Source: a bacterium GBS-1 (GTDB lineage Bacteria; Synergistota; GBS-1). From it: a stretch of DNA of 64,000 nucleotides. The translations under genes were made by a program, and so were the position numbers. The stretch's first letter is position 1, and every line of letters begins with the position of its first letter. Location of the stretch: NCBI GenBank assembly GCA_001443005.1, contig LEKQ01000009.1:1-64000 (forward strand). Direction: 5' to 3'. Shown here one piece after another: positions 61,901 to 64,000 of the stretch. The notes beneath the pieces were generated by a model. That model worked only from the letters and a program-made list of their open reading frames with translations, made no database searches and was not told where the DNA came from.

Positions 61901-62132
61901 GAATCATGGTGAGTACTCACTGATATTAGGGATAGGATCCTCCGAGGAGTCATCTAAGGTGAGAAAACTCGCGATTCGCCTTAACCTGCCCTACGCTACG
62001 ACGATCGCTGGAGCCAAGGCTGTGATCGATGCGATTGAGGCTCTGAGAATGGAGGAAATCGATGTCAAGCCTCTTCAGGACTACTATCTTCGGCGTGCCC
62101 TTTATCGTAGAGCAGCCCAAAGGTGTGTATAA
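58908..62132 (+). CDS. carB: Carbamoyl-phosphate synthase large subunit
   Basis: Makes carbamoyl phosphate from bicarbonate, ATP and ammonia for arginine and pyrimidine synthesis. 1074 residues with the duplicated ATP-grasp halves: N-half [20 protein letters not shown] and [18 protein letters not shown]-half [20 protein letters not shown] and [17 protein letters not shown], and a C-terminal allosteric MGS-like domain. ATG 58908 is preferred over GTG 58896 for SD spacing and because the family begins MP-R-x-DI. It follows carA by 15 bases. Its stop codon overlaps the -10 box of the next gene. Confidence 0.95.
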   Translation: MPRRSDISRILIIGSGPIVIGQACEFDYSGSQACKALKEDGFEVILVNSNPATIMTDPEMADRTYIEPIVPEIVERIIAKERPDALLPTLGGQTALNTAIALAESGVLDKYGVEMIGVSVEAIKKAESRELFKRAMEKIGLRVPKSEIARSIEDVRRIAEEIGFPIIIRPSFTLGGTGGGVAYNWKELEALASAGLSASMVHEVLLEESVLGWKEYELEVMRDKKDNVVIICSIENFDPMGVHTGDSITVAPAQTLSDKEYQRMRDAAIAIIREIGVETGGSNIQFAVNPENGDMVVIEMNPRVSRSSALASKATGFPIAKIAAKLAVGYTLDEIPNDITRETLASFEPTIDYCVVKIPRWDFKKFPGAKDELTTSMRSVGEVMAIGRTFKEALQKAIRSLEIGRSGLGADGKDPEGLTDEEIRRKLSHPNSERIFYIKYALQRGFSVDEIYKLTGIDPWFLNNIRQIALLEEELKSYASCSLSEVPEELFKKAKSYGFSDKQLAYLWGKTEDDVRKERERRKLFPVYKLVDTCAAEFEAYTPYYYSTYEVENEGKSSDKKKVLILGGGPNRIGQGIEFDYCCVHASFALREEGIESVIVNSNPETVSTDYDTSDRLYFEPLTLEDVLHIVRQERPWGVIVQFGGQTPLNLALPLYKRGVPIIGTSPVDIDRAENREEFRRLLEKLGLKQAPSGTALSFEEALRVAREIGFPVLVRPSYVLGGRAMEIVYNERSLKKFIDMAMEVAGRAPILIDKFLEGAIEVDVDAVADGETCVIAGVMEHIEEAGVHSGDSACVIPPYTLPEHIVNEIKRQTKLLAKELNVIGLINVQFAVKGEEIYVLEVNPRASRTVPFVSKATGVPWAKIATKVMIGKKLKDLGIVDEVKIEHVAVKEAVLPFSRFPGVDPKLGPEMRSTGEVMGIDYSYPMAYAKAQMGAGMRLPREGKVLIGVDEELLLRVIPLLQRLMSMGFGVSAPSNLANNLRGNGIACESLRNLDSVNHGEYSLILGIGSSEESSKVRKLAIRLNLPYATTIAGAKAVIDAIEALRMEEIDVKPLQDYYLRRALYRRAAQRCV

Positions 62133-62133
62133 T
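62128..62133 (+). promoter_or_regulatory. -10 element for a probable leaderless ndk message
   Basis: TATAAT at 62128-62133 overlaps the carB stop. Seven bases separate it from the ATG at 62141, and no SD lies in between, so transcription may start at or next to the start codon. Confidence 0.45.
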
Positions 62134-62140
62134 ATATAAC

Positions 62141-62614
62141 ATGGAATACACGTACATAGTGATTAAGCCTAATGCGGATGAGTTCGCGGAGAGAATAATA
62201 GGTGAACTTCCCTGTGAGGTTGAGGTCTTAGCATCTCACGTTATTCTTCCTCCCCAATTTTGGAGGAGCTTCTACGTGGTTCATAGGGGTAAAGCCTTCT
62301 TTGAGGATCTCGTTAGCTTCATGTCAGGGGGGAGGACGACTCACCTAGTTGGCTATGGTGAGGATGTCATAAGGAGGGTCAGGGAAGCGATAGGTGCAAC
62401 CGATCCCGCCAAGGCAGCGCCTAACACCATAAGGGCGAGGTACGGTAGAAGCGTAACTGAGAATGCCATTCATGCTTCTGATAGTCCAGCTTCTGCGAGA
62501 TTTGAGCTTTCTTGTGGCTTGACCGGACTCCTGGATTATGGTTATATAGATCTTAAGAGGTTCATTGAGCTAAAGGATAGATTTCTTAAAGACGAGGGGA
62601 TGGAAGATGAATAA
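62141..62614 (+). CDS. ndk: Divergent nucleoside diphosphate kinase
   Basis: Transfers the gamma phosphate of ATP to nucleoside diphosphates through a phospho-His. 157 residues. The catalytic His111 is in ENAIHASDSPASARFE and IGATDPAKAAPNTIRARYG is strongly conserved. The N-terminal half diverges from the norm: YIVIKPNADEF has Asn in place of the usual KPDA Asp, and the helix 2 region is unusual. ATG 62141 is the natural N-terminus; the frame from 62123 would add MCIIYN without an SD. The overlap with the next gene is 8 bases. Confidence 0.88.
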   Translation: MEYTYIVIKPNADEFAERIIGELPCEVEVLASHVILPPQFWRSFYVVHRGKAFFEDLVSFMSGGRTTHLVGYGEDVIRRVREAIGATDPAKAAPNTIRARYGRSVTENAIHASDSPASARFELSCGLTGLLDYGYIDLKRFIELKDRFLKDEGMEDE

Positions 62615-63935
62615 GCGGTTGATAGTCATAGGGGGGGTAGCGGCTGGTCCGTCGGCGGCCTTTAAGGCGAAGAGGACCAACCCTGAGCTAGAGGTTATCC
62701 TGTTCACCGATGAGGAGGACGTTTCCTACGGAGCTTGCGGCCTTCCCTACTTTATAAGCGGCAAGATATCCGATAGGGGCAAGTTGGTGGCTAGGGAACC
62801 AATCCACTTTAAGAAGGCGGGTATAGACCTTAAGCTTAAGTCTCACGTTGATGAGATAGATCTGGCGCGCTCCTTAGTTATTTCAGGGGGAGAGAAATTT
62901 AACTATGACTATCTGGTTATAGCTACCGGTGCAAGACCCATCGTTCCTCCGCTTGATGGAGTTAACCTTGAGGGAGTTTTCGTATTAAGAACCCTTAGGG
63001 ATGGAGAAAAGATATTAGATTATATAAAGAGAGAGAGTCCGAAAAAGGTGGCGATAGTCGGTGCAGGGTATATAGGGGTTGAGATGGCTGAGAGCTTCTA
63101 TTCCCTTGGCATGAAGGTTTTCCTGATTGAGCTCATGCCTCAGATACTTATAAATATGGATGAGGATATGGCTGGTATAGTTGAAAGATATCTTAGGGAG
63201 AAGGGGATTGAGGTTTTAACCTCCACCAAGGTCTTGGGCTTTGAGGGGGTAAAGAAGGTTGAAAGGGTGGTAGCCGATAAAGGTAAGATTGATGTGGATA
63301 TGGTTCTGCTCGCCATAGGGGTTAAGCCTAACTCCGAGATAGCTAAGGAGGCTGGCTTAGCCTTAGGTCCGAAGGGTGCTATAGATGTGAATGAGCTTTC
63401 TGAGACATCCGTCCCCGGCGTATATGCAGCAGGGGATTGTGCCGACGTGGTTCACCTAGTCACGGGTAAGAAGGCTTATATCCCATTAGGTAGCACGGCT
63501 AACAAGCAGGGTAGGGTTGCGGGAAGCAACGTTGCGGGAGAAAGGTCGGTTTTCCCAGGAGTTGTTGGGACGGCTATAGCTAAGGTGCTTGACCTCGAGA
63601 TAGCGCGGACGGGCTTAAGCTCGGCTGAGGCTAAGTCGGAAGGTTTTAGCTTTAAGGAGTCGGTGATAGAGTCTCATACGGTAGCTGGATACTACCCCGG
63701 TGGCTCATCGATAACCGTCAAGCTATTAGCTGAGGATAAAACGGGAAGGATTCTGGGTGGGCAGATAGTCGGTGGGCCTGGAAGCGGGATGAGGATAAAT
63801 CCGGTAGCGGTAGCAGTTTCAAAGGGCATGAAGGTTTGGGAGTTCGCCTACGTTGATTTGGCTTACGCTCCTCCCTTCGCTCCAGTATGGGATCCATTGC
63901 TTATTGCTGCTCAGAACCTGCTTAAGGAGTATTAG
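62607..63935 (+). CDS. CoA-disulfide reductase/NADH oxidase-like flavoprotein
   Basis: FAD- and NAD(P)H-dependent oxidoreductase of the single-cysteine disulfide reductase family (442 residues). FAD site: RLIVIGGVAAGPSAAFKAKR; redox-active Cys44 in SYGACGLPYF; NAD(P)H site: VAIVGAGYIGVEMAESF; second FAD contact: GVYAAGDCADVVH; C-terminal dimerisation domain with YAPPFAPVWDPL. It may reduce CoA disulfide or polysulfide, or reduce oxygen for protection. Its ATG overlaps the ndk end. NADH oxidase versus CoA-disulfide or polysulfide reductase cannot be decided. Confidence 0.88.
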   Translation: MNKRLIVIGGVAAGPSAAFKAKRTNPELEVILFTDEEDVSYGACGLPYFISGKISDRGKLVAREPIHFKKAGIDLKLKSHVDEIDLARSLVISGGEKFNYDYLVIATGARPIVPPLDGVNLEGVFVLRTLRDGEKILDYIKRESPKKVAIVGAGYIGVEMAESFYSLGMKVFLIELMPQILINMDEDMAGIVERYLREKGIEVLTSTKVLGFEGVKKVERVVADKGKIDVDMVLLAIGVKPNSEIAKEAGLALGPKGAIDVNELSETSVPGVYAAGDCADVVHLVTGKKAYIPLGSTANKQGRVAGSNVAGERSVFPGVVGTAIAKVLDLEIARTGLSSAEAKSEGFSFKESVIESHTVAGYYPGGSSITVKLLAEDKTGRILGGQIVGGPGSGMRINPVAVAVSKGMKVWEFAYVDLAYAPPFAPVWDPLLIAAQNLLKEY

Positions 63936-64000
63936 CTATCGCGTCGTAAACGAACTGTGCCAGCGATAGAAAGTCGAATACGGGTAAGCCTAGCTCCCTC
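63922..64000 (-). CDS. C-terminal end of a minus-strand gene (runs off window)
   Basis: The minus strand is open from 64000 to a TAA at 63924-63922, reading RELGLPVFDFLSLAQFVYDA near its end. The pattern of a LGLPVFDF strand followed by a final helix resembles the C-terminus of Asp/Glu racemase-type proteins, but 25 codons are too few for a firm call. It overlaps the flavoprotein end by 14 bases, convergent. Confidence 0.45.
   Translation of the reverse strand, partial: RELGLPVFDFLSLAQFVYDAIANTP

Noticed and set aside
1-64000. CRISPR arrays, insertion sequences, prophage, tRNA or rRNA genes
   Set aside because: No regularly spaced short repeats, transposase, integrase or cloverleaf sequences were recognised; the only large repeat is the glycosyltransferase duplication.

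Overview
The window looks like chromosomal DNA of an anaerobic, probably thermophilic bacterium. Supporting signs are heavy use of AGG/AGA and ATA codons, many TTG and GTG starts with strong Shine-Dalgarno (SD) sequences, a tungsten aldehyde:ferredoxin oxidoreductase with its radical-SAM partner, ferredoxin-type proteins, four chemoreceptors and a large set of peptide and amino-acid catabolism genes. One secreted protease ends in a GGC plus hydrophobic plus Arg tail that resembles the Synergist-type C-terminal sorting signal. That makes Synergistota or a relative a reasonable guess, but the phylum cannot be fixed by reading. No rRNA, tRNA, CRISPR array, insertion sequence or phage gene was recognised.

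Layout. 1-10.4 kb: partial MATE exporter, two sodium:solute symporters, DUF59 and DUF362/ferredoxin proteins, a soluble chemoreceptor fused to a PhnD-like binding domain, and the AOR/radical-SAM pair. 10.6-15.7 kb: a surface-polysaccharide cluster with a methyltransferase, two glycosyltransferases sharing a 99.6 percent identical C-terminal half by tandem duplication, a remnant of a third copy, and galE. 15.7-22 kb: a LysW-carrier lysine/arginine operon (two LysX-type ligases, LysW, LysY, LysZ, LysJ, LysK) behind an elaborate attenuator-like leader with a Lys/Arg-rich small ORF. 22-24.5 kb: a glycosyltransferase and a polyprenyl-phosphate sugar transferase. 24.5-27.2 kb: a clostripain-type protease and a pseudopilin. 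27.4-33.1 kb: a U32-like protein, then a C4-dicarboxylate operon (malate/lactate dehydrogenase, GntR regulator, two-subunit fumarase, malic enzyme). 33.2-37.3 kb: a chemoreceptor and a PAS-GAF-GAF-HD-GYP protein. 37.3-50.6 kb: amino-acid and peptide scavenging genes in two convergent blocks (APC permease, D-Ala-D-Ala dipeptidase, YfcC transporter, N-acyl-D-amino-acid deacylase and M20 amidohydrolase on +; racemase, DUF917, DUF1177, AroM, two M29-like aminopeptidases and an OPT transporter on -). 50.6-57.3 kb: SfsA fusion, two chemoreceptors and a HesB/ArsR/ferredoxin/HdrA-like redox operon. 57.4-64 kb: carAB behind an arginine-type T-box, a nucleoside diphosphate kinase, a CoA-disulfide-reductase-like flavoprotein and the tail of a minus-strand gene.

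The main theme is control of arginine/lysine synthesis at the RNA level. carAB is preceded by a T-box whose specifier position reads CGG (Arg). The LysW operon has its own leader with mutually exclusive hairpins that I do not recognise as a known riboswitch. The second theme is modular protein evolution: glycosyltransferase C-domain duplication at the domain junction, and chemoreceptors with ligand-binding domains placed at the cytoplasmic C-terminus.
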